64,000 bases of DNA from positions 1,302,001-1,366,000 of the forward strand of contig NZ_CP076642.1 of assembly GCF_019226825.1 (NCBI RefSeq), given 5' to 3'. Numbering within the stretch: position 1 is the first letter of the stretch; the number at the start of each line of letters is the position of its first letter. Under the pieces are notes generated by a model. The model saw only the letters and a list, made by a program, of their open reading frames with translations, had not been told where the DNA came from and did no database searches. Both the position numbers and the translations under genes were made by a program. The DNA is from Vibrio ostreae. GTDB lineage: Bacteria; Pseudomonadota; Gammaproteobacteria; Enterobacterales; Vibrionaceae. Shown piece after piece: positions 53,626-63,058 of the stretch.

Positions 53626-54540
53626 ATGTCATTACGAGACAGATTCCTGGCCCTGGCGATTGTGCTGGTCTGGGGTGTGAACTTCGTGGTTATCAAAGTC
53701 GGATTACAGGGGATGCCACCGCTGCTGCTGGCAGGCTTGCGGTTTGCTTTGGTGGCCTTTCCTGCCCTGCTGTTTATCAAGCGTCCCACCTTACCGCTGA
53801 AATGGCTGGTGGCCTACGGACTGACCATCAGTTTTGGTCAGTTTGCCTTATTGTTCTGGGCGCTGAGTATCGGCCTTGCCGCAGGATTAGCTTCGTTGCT
53901 GTTACAGGCGCAGGCTTTTATTACTCTGGCGTTTGGTTGTGTGCTGTTGAAAGAAAAAATTCGTCGCCATAATGTGATAGCGGTCATCACTGCGGGAGCG
54001 GGGATTTATCTGCTCGCAGTGGCGCAAGGCGCGGGAACCGCATCACTGACAGCTGCTACCTTGCTGTTAATCATCGGCGCGGCCACCTGTTGGGCATTGG
54101 GTAACATCACCAATAAGGTGATCATGCAAAACTACGCCGTTCCGACCATGTCTTTGATCGTGTGGAGTGCGTTAGTACCAATGTTCACGTTTGCTGTTGC
54201 TTCACTCTGGATTGAAGGACCTCAGACCATTGCTGAGTCGCTGCTCAATATGCAGTGGCATAATTTGTTCTCGGTGGTTTACCTTTCTTTACTTGCCACG
54301 ATCGTCGGATATGGCGGCTGGAGCTACTTGTTGAGCCGTTATCCCACCGCATTGGTTGCTCCGCTTTCGTTGCTGGTTCCGGTATTCGGACTACTGAGCG
54401 CCTGGCTGCTGCTGGATGAGAGCCTTACTCTGTATCAAATCGCAGGCGTAGTGGTCATTGCGGTCGGGCTGGTGATTAACGTTTTTGGCCAGCGTTGGTT
54501 TGGTCGCCAAGCTGAGCCGGCTTCTTCTCTGGCCAGATAA
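53626..54540 (+). CDS. EamA-family (DMT) transporter
   Basis: A 304-residue protein with ten hydrophobic helices in two EamA repeats; LAIVLVWGVNFVVIKVGLQG begins the first. The RxxLV...SGxxxx pattern ISFGQFALLFWALSIGLAAG is characteristic. Proteins of this type export amino acids or metabolites (RhtA/YdcZ-like). ATG 53626 has AAGGATACAAG upstream. It stands alone; the preceding LysR is on the same strand but controls dabBA. Confidence 0.88.
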   Translation: MSLRDRFLALAIVLVWGVNFVVIKVGLQGMPPLLLAGLRFALVAFPALLFIKRPTLPLKWLVAYGLTISFGQFALLFWALSIGLAAGLASLLLQAQAFITLAFGCVLLKEKIRRHNVIAVITAGAGIYLLAVAQGAGTASLTAATLLLIIGAATCWALGNITNKVIMQNYAVPTMSLIVWSALVPMFTFAVASLWIEGPQTIAESLLNMQWHNLFSVVYLSLLATIVGYGGWSYLLSRYPTALVAPLSLLVPVFGLLSAWLLLDESLTLYQIAGVVVIAVGLVINVFGQRWFGRQAEPASSLAR

Positions 54541-54636
54541 TCCATCGATATACGGATGAGACAACGTGGTCGGAAAGGGCAAGCGACTCGATCCTTAATG
54601 AATTCTTTACTATTTTAAGACGTGGAGGCAAAAATA

Positions 54637-55005
54637 ATGACAGAGAATAAACGACCGGTAAATTCCCATCGCGCTTACCATGCTCATGTGTACTTTGATG
54701 CGCAAACGCTGGAGTTTGCCTCACGACTGGTGCATGAAGCGGGGGAGCGTTTCCCTGTGAAAATCGGTCGGGTGCACGAAAAACTGGTGGGCCCTCACCC
54801 GAAATGGAGTTGCCAGATTAAGTTTACTTCACACGATTTCGATCAGTTAGTGCCTTGGTTGGACGAAAACCGTAATGGTTTGTCGGTACTGGTTCATGCG
54901 CTAACCGGTGATGAAATCGAAGATCATACTCTGTATGCCTGGTGGCTGGGTGACAGCCTGAAACTGGACCTGTCGGTATTTGACAGCTCTTCGATTGAAG
55001 ACTGA
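54637..55005 (+). CDS. DOPA 4,5-dioxygenase family protein
   Basis: A 122-residue protein. HRAYHAHVYFDAQTLEFA, then FPVKIGRVHEKLVGPHPKWS, IKFTSHDFDQLVPWLDENRN, LSVLVHALTGDEIEDHT and LYAWWLGDSLKLDLS are the signature of the small DOPA-dioxygenase (DODA) family, with the His and Tyr metal/catalytic residues visible. Fungal and plant members cleave catechols; bacterial members have no established substrate. GGAGG eight bases before ATG 54637 supports the start. It is monocistronic. Confidence 0.88.
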   Translation: MTENKRPVNSHRAYHAHVYFDAQTLEFASRLVHEAGERFPVKIGRVHEKLVGPHPKWSCQIKFTSHDFDQLVPWLDENRNGLSVLVHALTGDEIEDHTLYAWWLGDSLKLDLSVFDSSSIED

Positions 55006-55148
55006 GTTGCAGCGCTTGGGGCCAAAGCCACTGAGTTACAGAGGCAAAGCGCCGCATTACGGCTCGTTTTGATGTTATTGCCAATCACCGCATTGAACTG
55101 GCGGTCACTTTCACTTCTGCATCCTGGGTAAATACTTCACCCATACGC

Positions 55149-55832
55149 TCAGCCTGAGCGCACCAGCCAGCGAAACAGCTTAAATTGGCTGGGAAGATAA
55201 AACAGATATTCAGGGTGCCACTGCACGCCGTAGATAGGCTTTTCTTGATTACTTTCAATTGCCTGAGTGAATTGGTCAAGATCTCGACCGACGACGCGCA
55301 GGCCATTACCGACATCCTTGATCGCCTGATGATGCAGGCTGTTGACCCGTAATTTCGATTTGCCACACAAGGCAAACAAATGTGAGTCTGTATCGACAAA
55401 GACTTGCTTGGTTGGCAGCAGGCCCGGGCGGTTATAGGTTCGTTTGCGCAATACGGAAATATCGGAATATAAGTTGCCGCCGAGAACGACATTGATTAGT
55501 TGCGAGCCGCGACATATCCCTAATAAGGGAGTATTGCGTTCTAATGCCCACTTGATCCAACGTATCTCTAATGTGTCCCGCTCGGGGTCAAACTCATCTT
55601 TTTCACTGGCTTGGCCTCCATAGTGCTCGGGATCGATATCATCGCCCCCGCCCACGATCAGACCATCCAGTGGCTGACCGGACCAATGATGTTTAACGCT
55701 AATCCTTTCTGCTTGAGCGCCGGCAAGTGCCAGCGCCAGCTTCGTGCACCACCAGGAGGGTGACCAACTGCGATGGTTACCGGTTACTCCAATTCTCGGC
55801 TTTTTATCCACTGTTTGACTTCCTTGATCCAA
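55149..55832 (-). CDS. Class I glutamine amidotransferase-like (peptidase C26) protein
   Basis: A 227-residue protein related to gamma-glutamyl-GABA hydrolase (PuuD). The catalytic triad is visible: LLGICRGSQLINV (Cys107) and YGVQWHPEYL (His206, Glu208), with GLIVGGGDDIDPEHYGG. It overlaps the upstream amidoligase gene by 49 bases, an unusually long overlap, so the two are probably translated together. Paired amidoligase plus C26 hydrolase genes form a conserved predicted peptide-modification cassette; the substrate is not known. I infer that one enzyme makes a gamma-glutamyl-type or isopeptide bond and the other trims it. Confidence 0.88.
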   Translation of the reverse strand: MDQGSQTVDKKPRIGVTGNHRSWSPSWWCTKLALALAGAQAERISVKHHWSGQPLDGLIVGGGDDIDPEHYGGQASEKDEFDPERDTLEIRWIKWALERNTPLLGICRGSQLINVVLGGNLYSDISVLRKRTYNRPGLLPTKQVFVDTDSHLFALCGKSKLRVNSLHHQAIKDVGNGLRVVGRDLDQFTQAIESNQEKPIYGVQWHPEYLFYLPSQFKLFRWLVRSG

Positions 55833-56758
55833 TCATTGCGTTTCACGCCGATTACAGGCAGAGACATTGCTTTAAAGCGGCGGGCTAAAAAGTTTAACGC
55901 TTCTGGGTCTGCTGCCAATACCTCAACTAAATGCCAGATGTTCCATGAGCTTGCAAAACTCCAGTGGGTATTCTCGATCAAGCAGTCGGGCAGGCGATAA
56001 TGAAATGTAGGTCTTGGATTAATTTTGGTGTCTTTGACCGTCTGCTTGACTTTGTCTTGGTCAATGGACGCAAACAGCGGCAGCATATCCAAAGCGCGGT
56101 TGCGACTTGGATTATGTTCCAGGTAATCATCCATCAGCTCATCGATAGTCTGGTACTGTTTGGTGAGCAGTACTTCAACGTAATCTTCAGTATACAACTG
56201 GATATACGGGCTGATTTTGCGGGATACGTTAACGTCATGCGCTTTGTCGAGGCACCACTGTAATAGTCCGAACGATTTCAGATAGGCATGCAGGGTGTGA
56301 ACATCTAATGATGGGGTTTCCGGATTAATGTGAACACCAAAAGCGGCGATGACAGAATCATCTGTACCTTTTGCCCCGGCATTTCTCAGGGCTGGTATCA
56401 GTTTATCTAAATGATCCAGTTTATCGAGAGGGAATGGAGGAGTAACTATTTCTATAGGTACCACTGATAGAGCAATTTTGTGTAAAAAATCGACCCACTC
56501 GTGTCCGTGATCCTTAAGCTTGGCTTCCAGCGCGGTGTTCTTGAGGAACTCCCAGTCTAACTCAACTTTAAACTTGCCATATTCTGGGGTCTGCAAGTCA
56601 TACTCAACCGCGGACTTCTTCTCTAGCTCACCGCCGAAAGTATCCTGCATAATTTGTGTCACTGCGCTGATTGTCAGCCCGGTAAACTCGATTTCGAACC
56701 CAACACGGCGGGTAGCGCCATCGTCGGTCGTTGTTAAAGGCGGAGTTTTAAAAGCCAT
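55784..56758 (-). CDS. Amidoligase_2-family enzyme
   Basis: A 324-residue member of the amidoligase family of COOH-NH2 ligases related to glutamine synthetase/gamma-glutamylcysteine ligase. The strands RRVGFEIEFTGLTISAVTQ, then YGKFKVELDWEFLKN and PIEIVTPPFPLDKLDHLDKL, and HINPETPSLDVHT hold the conserved Glu and His metal-site residues. ATG 56758 follows GGAGG at five-base spacing; the ATG three bases earlier is too close. It overlaps the C26 hydrolase gene by 49 bases. Members are predicted to make novel peptide amides. Confidence 0.9.
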   Translation of the reverse strand: MAFKTPPLTTTDDGATRRVGFEIEFTGLTISAVTQIMQDTFGGELEKKSAVEYDLQTPEYGKFKVELDWEFLKNTALEAKLKDHGHEWVDFLHKIALSVVPIEIVTPPFPLDKLDHLDKLIPALRNAGAKGTDDSVIAAFGVHINPETPSLDVHTLHAYLKSFGLLQWCLDKAHDVNVSRKISPYIQLYTEDYVEVLLTKQYQTIDELMDDYLEHNPSRNRALDMLPLFASIDQDKVKQTVKDTKINPRPTFHYRLPDCLIENTHWSFASSWNIWHLVEVLAADPEALNFLARRFKAMSLPVIGVKRNDWIKEVKQWIKSRELE

Positions 56759-56906
56759 CATTGCCTCCACTCGTTGATTGGGGAATAGACTTTGACCGTT
56801 ATACGAAAGATTACTCTAAAACCATGACAAAAAATGTGAAACTTTACAAGGCGGTATGTATCGAGATTGCGTATAGCGCAATCATACATTGGTGTAGCGA
56901 TTAACT

Positions 56907-56925
56907 GATAATGATTTTCATTGCG
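56907..56925. promoter_or_regulatory. Fur box
   Basis: GATAATGATTTTCATTGCG matches the GATAATGATAATCATTATC consensus at 14 of 19 positions, with both GATAATGAT and TCATT core halves intact. It lies about 70-90 bases before the iron-type binding protein gene. Confidence 0.75.
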
Positions 56926-56995
56926 GCCATTTATAATGTGATGCATAATCACTGACAATTTTAGTCATATCAATGCTATTCGCTTTAACCTGAAG

Positions 56996-58092
56996 ATGGA
57001 ATTTTCGATGCTCAGAAAGCTTTTACTTCTTATCTCCCTGACGACCAGTTCTTTTGCCTTTTCAGCGGTGACGACCGTCACTGATGTTCTGGGGCGCGAG
57101 GTGACATTCGATGCCCCCGCCAAACGGGTTATTGTCGGTTTTTATCCTGAAGATTATATGGCTATCGGTACGGAAGCGGCATACGACAATGTCGTCGGTA
57201 TGTCTAAATATATCTGGCAGGCCAGGGCGATGAACTGGGAGATGTACGTTAAGCACCGTCCATCATTAGACGACATTCCGGAGATTGGCCGGGTGGACAC
57301 CAACGCGTTTTCTCTCGAAAAGGTGCTTGGGTTGCAGCCTGATCTGATCATGCTGGCCGATTGGCAATATAAAGCGTTGTCGTCAGAAATGGAACGCTTA
57401 GAACAAATCGGTATACCAGTGGTCGTGGTCGATTACAATGCGCAGACGGTTGAGCGGCATGTGAAAAGTACCCGTTTGATTGGCGAGATTACCGGTCAGC
57501 AGGCGCGTGCTGAAAAGATTGCCACTGAATATCAGGATAATGTGGCGATGATTTCACAGCGATTGGAGAAAGCCGGCCTTGCGAAGCCGACGATCTACAC
57601 GGAATTTGGCGCCAATGGCGTGGCTGATATTGGTTACACCTTTGGTAAGAATATGTGGGGGCGATCAGCACCACGGCTGGTGGTGAGAACATCTCTAAGC
57701 CGTTTGTCGAATGGTGGGGTAAACTCAACCCGGAACAGATCATTGCCAGCAACCCGGATGTGATTGTGATTACCGGTTATGAAACCAGCAGTGCTGACAA
57801 CGGGATGAAGATAGGGCAGGGTGTGCAAGAGCAGGTCTCGCAGCGGGCTTTAGCAGGGTTTAAACAGCGTTTGGGCTGGTCGTCACTGAATGCGGTGAAA
57901 AATAATCGCATGTACGCTGCGTATCACGGCGCATGCCGAACGATTATGGATGGCGCAATGATTCAGTTTTACGCCAAAGCTCTGTATCCGGAGTTGTTTG
58001 CAGATTTGAACCCGGAGCAGGCTTACCTGCAATTCTATGAAAAGTATCTGCCGGTTGTTCCGCAAGGGACGTTTATGACTAAACTTCCTTAA
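56996..58092 (+). pseudogene. Fur-box-preceded ABC transporter substrate-binding protein, frameshifted as read
   Basis: A type III solute-binding protein of the BtuF/FhuD/FepB class. A signal peptide (MLRKLLLLISLTTSSFAFSA region) precedes TTVTDVLGREVTFDAPAKRV, then FSLEKVLGLQPDLIMLADWQ. Frame 1 continues to 57763 but loses sense after KNMWG. Frame 2 from about 57655 carries on as AISTTAGGENISKPF, then IIASNPDVIVITGYETSSAD and WSSLNAVKNNRMYAAYHG, and stops at 58092. Adding one G to the G5 run at 57657-57661 restores a single 365-residue protein. The upstream Fur box implies iron or siderophore import. No permease or ATPase gene follows. The break is probably a homopolymer error. Confidence 0.85.
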
Positions 58093-58253
58093 GTTAAGTG
58101 GTCGTAGATTAAATGGATAATGATCCTGCTCGTACGCTGCGGGCAGGAGGCGGATAGCGTGACGCCACGGTATGCGGTCTCTGCTGGAAGGCAACAATAT
58201 TCCTATCAACCATAGCGCTGGCGTTTTACGATGTCTACTGGTGTGTACAAAAA

Positions 58254-58278
58254 CGGCCACGTCTCAATGACGTGGCCG
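58254..58278 (-). terminator. Terminator after the lipoprotein gene
   Basis: CGGCCACGTC / GACGTGGCCG stem, five-base loop; on the minus strand it is followed by TTTTTGT. Confidence 0.85.
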
Positions 58279-58293
58279 CTGCGCAAAATAGGT

Positions 58294-58722
58294 TTAACCT
58301 GCTTGCACTGGAGTTGCTTCGCTGTTGTTAACGTAGAAGCTGAGCTCGTCGATAGAGTTGGCCTGATAAGATTGTAAATCTTTGGCCGCAATATGCTGAC
58401 CGGTCTTATCCGACACGATTTTGGCAATCGCATCCATCCGTTGCGACTCGTCAAGCTGTTTCAGCATGTTGAGCTCATCTTCGTCCAGATCAATCGAGGC
58501 TGAATTTGGCAGATAAATGGTGCCGTAATAGAAGTCAACGCCAAACGCGATTAGCCCGGGAACAATGAACAGGATTAAGCCCGCAGCGTCGAGAATCGCG
58601 ATCGCCGGGTCGATTTTACCGCCGCGCTGTCCTTCCCGCTCCGGGTGCAGCAATACCCCGCATCCACTTAGCTGAGTAACTAAAATAGCAATAAAAGCAG
58701 ACATTAACGTTTTATTTTTCAT
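58294..58722 (-). CDS. YceK/YidQ-like lipoprotein
   Basis: A 142-residue exported protein. The lipobox LSGC places the lipidated Cys at residue 21. The segment AGLILFIVPGLIAFGVDFYY, then GTIYLP, is characteristic of YceK/YidQ lipoproteins. An acidic C-terminal half (LDEDELNMLKQLDESQRMDA) follows. Function is unknown. It is monocistronic, with a strong terminator at 58254-58278 and the frameshifted iron-binding-protein gene convergent with it. Confidence 0.8.
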   Translation of the reverse strand: MKNKTLMSAFIAILVTQLSGCGVLLHPEREGQRGGKIDPAIAILDAAGLILFIVPGLIAFGVDFYYGTIYLPNSASIDLDEDELNMLKQLDESQRMDAIAKIVSDKTGQHIAAKDLQSYQANSIDELSFYVNNSEATPVQAG

Positions 58723-58854
58723 TGGCTCTCCTTAAGTTTTGCGCTCAAGTCATCATCTCAAAGGTTGTTTCAATCATAGGTCAGATTAATCAAGTTTTAT
58801 CAGCAAACCATCAGCTTTACGTATGTTTTTGATGGATTGGCTCATTGTTCAGGC

Positions 58855-60716
58855 TCAATAATAATAGTAAGCACTGAGGCGCGAGCTTACTTCTTCCTGA
58901 TGCCATTGCTGATAATTCAGGCTGGCCCTGAAAGCGAAATTAGGCCGTACGCTCCAGTTCCAGGTCGCATTTACGGAGAAATGGTCATCGACCTCATCGC
59001 CTGCCAAAGCAATCCAGGCTGCATTCAAACCCAGTCTCTGGCGGTTATTGATCGAGTAGAATAGCCCTGACTGCAGACCGGCCCCGGCGATAACATCATA
59101 ACCGGTTAATCTGCCCTGACTGAGTTCGCCTTTCAGCAGGGTATAGAAATGTAATCCATCAGCCTGTCCCCAGGCTTTGCCTGCTCCGCCTTCGACAAAC
59201 CAGCGGCTGTCGGTATTGGCATCGGGTCGGTCGAAGCCGATTTTTAATCCCCATGCCAGGCTGTCAAATACTCGGTTGCTGGGCGCCAAGGCCAGTACGT
59301 CGATGATATTGAGATGATCGAGCCGGCTGGTGCCGCTGTCGTCGAGACTCAGTTTAGTGTCGAGGAAGTTAATTTGCGCGCCGGGAATAAAGCCATCCAG
59401 CGCATCGTACATGTCGTGGTAAGCCGGACGCCACTCGACAGATGTTGAGTGGGTTTGCTGCTGATACAGATTACGCGCGACGCCGACACGAGCTGACCCG
59501 TGTCCCTGTTCCGGTGACGTTTCCGGCCGCACCACCGAGGGAAAAGGGGATTCTCGGTTGATCTGACTGCGCTTGATCAAGATTTGGGTCAGTTGTTTGG
59601 CGGTTATATCGCGTTCAAGGCCGTCATCGTAAAGTTCAAAATTAAGCCATTCATATGCGAATTCGAGAATTGCCGCCCGCTCTGACTCAGTAAACTCGGC
59701 TTTGGAAGGGTAAATACCTTGCTCTTTCAGGCGCCGCGTGGCGAGGTAAATACGCTCGCTGACCAGATCCGATTCATGATTCAGCCGGGTACCAAACGCA
59801 GCCCGATAGTGCGGAGGCTGAGTTAATCCGGCTTCAACCAGAACTTTCACCGTATCGGAAGGAATGGCGGTGACCGGAAACTGACTGACTAAATCGAGAT
59901 TCTGATTGGCCAGTTGCAGCAGAGCCAATAATTGATAAGAGCAGTTTTCGTCCAGGAAGTAGTAGTCGAACTCGGCTTGTTCCATTTCCCACAGATGAAG
60001 CAAAATTCTATCCACTTCTTCAGCGGTGAAATTGAGCGGGTATTCCCAGATATCCCGCGACTCGATATCGTTATATTCACGCACTTTTTTGTAGTACGGC
60101 ATGACGGTAAAGCGGCTTGGATATGCGCCAACCAATCCTTTGAGTGCATAAAGGGCCGGATTATCTGCGCTGTCCGGTTCTGCGGCAAAGTTGATCGCAT
60201 AAGCGACCAGTGCATTGTTCTGGTTCTGATTCTTGGCATCGACCCGTAGCAGGGTATGGCCAAACATGGACGAAGGATTATTCATAAAGGCAGTTGGAAA
60301 CACCAGGGTCAGTTTTTCCGGATCCATCGCCTGCTGCCACTTTTTTAATTCAGGGCAATTTAACTCAGGCGGTGCCTTGCCTTGTTGTTGTTCCAGCCAT
60401 TGATAACGGGCCGGAAACGTGCAGCGCGCCTGATGGCGGCTTTGCGCTGGGCCCTGATACAGCGCCTGAATCGTTGCTTGAAGCTCCTGCGCAGGTTGAT
60501 GTTTGCCCTGCGATGCTAAAAAAAGCTATCCGAATCAATGGTGCTGACGTAACCGCCGCTCAGCGCGGGCAGGTAATGGCCCAATTTGAGCCAATAGTTA
60601 TCCTGGCTTAAGGCTATGACGTTCAGTTCAGGTAACGGTCCGGGCTCTACGGAGGCAAAGCTCAGGGACGAATGTAATCCGCCCAGTAATATGAAAATAC
60701 AACGCTTCCACTGCAT
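58855..60716 (-). pseudogene. DUF4105 envelope protein, frameshifted as read
   Basis: The first frame (60716-60516) encodes a signal peptide (MQWKRCIFILLGGLHSSLSF) and VEPGPLPELNVIALSQ, YWLKLGHYLPALSGG and STIDSDSFF, then stops. The longer frame to 58855 carries the rest: LTLVFPTAFMNNPSSMFGHT, YALKGLVGAYPSRFTVMPYY, REYNDIESRDIWEYPL and DENCSYQLLALL, and a beta-rich C-terminus. Adding one T to the T7 run (60518-60524) rejoins them as SDSFFLASQGKHQ, 620 residues in all. The DUF4105 family contains a predicted NlpC/P60-like lipid- or peptidoglycan-related active site in FGHTL and NCSY motifs. Probably a sequencing error. Confidence 0.82.
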
Positions 60717-60730
60717 AACGACTCTTGAAA

Positions 60731-60762
60731 TAAAAAGGTGCCTCGTTGTTGCAACGAGGCAC
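60731..60762 (-). terminator. Terminator after the DUF3015 gene
   Basis: GTGCCTCGTTG / CAACGAGGCAC stem with a three-base loop; on the minus strand it is followed by TTTTT. Confidence 0.85.
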
Positions 60763-60786
60763 AGAAGGGTAAGACGAAAGAAGCGG

Positions 60787-61272
60787 TTACATTGCGTAGC
60801 CAGACAGCTTAGAATCGTTCGACATCAATGTGTTGAGGTTATTCAGTACCTCATTAGAGGTGACGTTTTCAGAACGATAAACCACGGCAAAATTTTGTTT
60901 CGCCATGGTGTTGAAGGTTGCTTTATCTTCATTCGGGATGCCCCAGACTTCAGACAAGGTTGCCAGTGTTTCACCCTGACCTTTGGCCATATCACGTGCC
61001 AGATTGTCCATGTTACCGTCAATAAACATCGCCAGCTTCTGACGTGAATCAATCGTGCCGGTACCATCACAGCCCAGAGTTCCGAATGTGATACCAAAGG
61101 TTTGGTTGCCTGATGTACCGTTGGTTGTCGCGCCGAGCACTTTGACCACTTTTCCGGATTTACCGTCAAAAATCATGGTACCCAAACCACAGCCAATATC
61201 ATCATCAGCCATAACCGCCTGAGCAAACGGCAAGGTAGAGAGTAACGTAGCCACTGCGAATAACTTTTTCAT
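60787..61272 (-). CDS. DUF3015 family exported protein
   Basis: A 161-residue protein: signal peptide (MKKLFAVATLLSTLPFAQAV, then MADDD) followed by GCGLGTMIFDGKSGKVVKVL, NGTSGNQTFGITFGTLGC and QKLAMFIDGNMDNLARDMAK. The GCGLG and FGIT..GTLGC motifs, with two conserved Cys that may pair, define DUF3015. Function is unknown. A strong terminator follows. Confidence 0.9.
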   Translation of the reverse strand: MKKLFAVATLLSTLPFAQAVMADDDIGCGLGTMIFDGKSGKVVKVLGATTNGTSGNQTFGITFGTLGCDGTGTIDSRQKLAMFIDGNMDNLARDMAKGQGETLATLSEVWGIPNEDKATFNTMAKQNFAVVYRSENVTSNEVLNNLNTLMSNDSKLSGYAM

Positions 61273-61669
61273 ATTAATAATCCCTTAGTTCGGTCAAAAA
61301 GTGGTGGTCATAAAACGTATTACCACTAAATGAAGATAGGAAAAAGTCGGTGATATTCCAATGTCATGTTGGCGAAATGGGATTAAAATCAAAGCGATTT
61401 GGCAAATATTGCCCTGAATATGTCGCGAATAGTGTGAGCTGTTTTTTAAACGGCGTACGGTTAAATAGAAATAAAACGCACAAGATCAATGAAAATTTAT
61501 ATGGGGAAAGTTGCATTTGACCCAGCTCTGAGTCAGTTTTGTTGGATAATTATTCCTTGTCAGGGAGTGAAAATAGTCATTTATCACAGTTTACGTCAGG
61601 CGACTTTTATTGTGTAATTACGCCTTTGCTTTTTTTAGTCGTTTACACTATCAACACACAAGGAAAGAA
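61273..61669. other. Intergenic region between the DUF3015 gene and the symporter
   Basis: 397 AT-rich bases between divergent genes. The only clear element is a short inverted repeat GGCAA ATA TTGCC at 61401-61413. It must hold both promoters. No small gene is visible. Confidence 0.5.
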
Positions 61670-62917
61670 ATGGACAATCAAGTACAGTCATCCCGTCAGG
61701 GTTTTTGGTCAGGCATGGCGCTGTGGAAAAAAATCCTGATTGGTATGGTGGCCGGTATTATCGTTGGTGCGCTGATGGGCCCGAGTGCTGCATTGCTTAA
61801 GCCAATCGGTACTCTCTTTATTAACGCGATTAAAATGTTGATCGTGCCTTTGGTGTTCTGTTCTCTGATCGTTGGTATTACATCGATGAAAGACACCCGC
61901 AAGATGGGGCGTATTGGCGTCAAAGCCGTGGTGTTGTATTTGGGAACGACCGCCGTTGCGATTGCCATTGGTCTTGGCCTTTCTGCTCTGCTTGAACCTG
62001 GCGCCGGACTGAACATGGTTGCGAAAGATCTTGATGATGCTGGTAAGAGTGCGCCCCCGCTGGTGCAGACGCTGCTGGCGATGATCCCGCAAAACCCGGT
62101 CAATGCTCTGGCGGCGGGTAACATTCTGCAAATCATCGTTTTTGCGGTTGGTCTTGGTGTTTCCCTGGTGTTGGTGGGTGAAAAAGGTGAACCGGCAGTG
62201 AAACTGTTTGAGAGCCTGGCGGAAGCCATGTACAAGCTGACTGAACTGGTGATGAAACTGGCTCCGTACGGCATCTTTGGTCTGATGGCCTGGGTTGCCG
62301 GTACTTATGGTCTGGACGTCCTTCTGCCACTGATCAAAGTGATTGGTGCAGTGTACCTGGGTGCGCTGATCCATGTGTTGGTGTTCTATTCCGGCGTGCT
62401 GAGCGTGCTGGGTCGACTGAACCCAATCAAATATCTGCGTGCGATTACTAACCCTGCAGCGGTTGCGTTTACCACATCGAGCAGTTCAGGTACCTTGCCT
62501 GCGACAATTAAAGCGACTCGCCAGGACATGGGTGTGTCTGAAGGTGTGTCGAGTTTTGTTCTGCCGCTGGGGGCAACCATTAACATGGATGGTACGGCAC
62601 TCTACCAAGGTGTGTGCGCGCTGTTCATCGCGCAGGCATTTGGTATCGATCTGCAAACCTCAGACTACCTGACCATTATTCTGACCGCGACACTGGCATC
62701 GGTTGGTACTGCGGGTGTACCGGGTGCGGGTCTTATCATGTTGTCTCTGGTACTGAGCACGGTTGGCCTGCCTGTAGAGGGCCTGGCGATTGTGGCCGGT
62801 ATTGACCGTATTCTGGATATGGCGCGTACTACGATTAACGTTTGTGGTGACATGATGGTGGCCGTTCTGGTTGCGAAAAGCGAACGCGAACTGGACGAGA
62901 ATGTCTATAACAGTTAA
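61670..62917 (+). CDS. Dicarboxylate/amino acid:cation symporter (DAACS family)
   Basis: A 415-residue multi-helix transporter of the GltP/DctA/SstT family. KKILIGMVAGIIVGALMGPS begins the first helix. The substrate-binding region has AFTTSSSSGTLPATIKATRQ (serine-rich re-entrant hairpin), LPLGATINMDGTALYQGVCA, GTAGVPGAGLIMLSLVL and DRILDMARTTINVCGD. These are the core family motifs for coupling dicarboxylate or acidic amino-acid uptake to H+ or Na+. ATG 61670 follows AAGGAAAG. Whether the substrate is glutamate/aspartate, serine/threonine or a C4-dicarboxylate is not decided by these motifs. A terminator follows. Confidence 0.93.
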   Translation: MDNQVQSSRQGFWSGMALWKKILIGMVAGIIVGALMGPSAALLKPIGTLFINAIKMLIVPLVFCSLIVGITSMKDTRKMGRIGVKAVVLYLGTTAVAIAIGLGLSALLEPGAGLNMVAKDLDDAGKSAPPLVQTLLAMIPQNPVNALAAGNILQIIVFAVGLGVSLVLVGEKGEPAVKLFESLAEAMYKLTELVMKLAPYGIFGLMAWVAGTYGLDVLLPLIKVIGAVYLGALIHVLVFYSGVLSVLGRLNPIKYLRAITNPAAVAFTTSSSSGTLPATIKATRQDMGVSEGVSSFVLPLGATINMDGTALYQGVCALFIAQAFGIDLQTSDYLTIILTATLASVGTAGVPGAGLIMLSLVLSTVGLPVEGLAIVAGIDRILDMARTTINVCGDMMVAVLVAKSERELDENVYNS

Positions 62918-62944
62918 TCAGCGCCACGCCTGATCTCTGCAAAG

Positions 62945-62967
62945 CCCCGGCCTGTGCCGGGGTTTTT
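62945..62967 (+). terminator. Terminator after the symporter
   Basis: CCCCGGC / GCCGGGG stem with CTGT loop and T run. Confidence 0.88.
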
Positions 62968-63058
62968 ATTATGCAATGAAAATAGCCTTTGAAAAGAAAA
63001 GAAATTTGATTTGTGCAGTGGTATCGTGGTCAGGCACAAAACCGAAACAGAGGTGATT

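Noticed and set aside
55085..55492. 135-codon frame overlapping the C26 protein
   Set aside because: It is an out-of-frame shadow; the C26 catalytic triad lies in the other frame.
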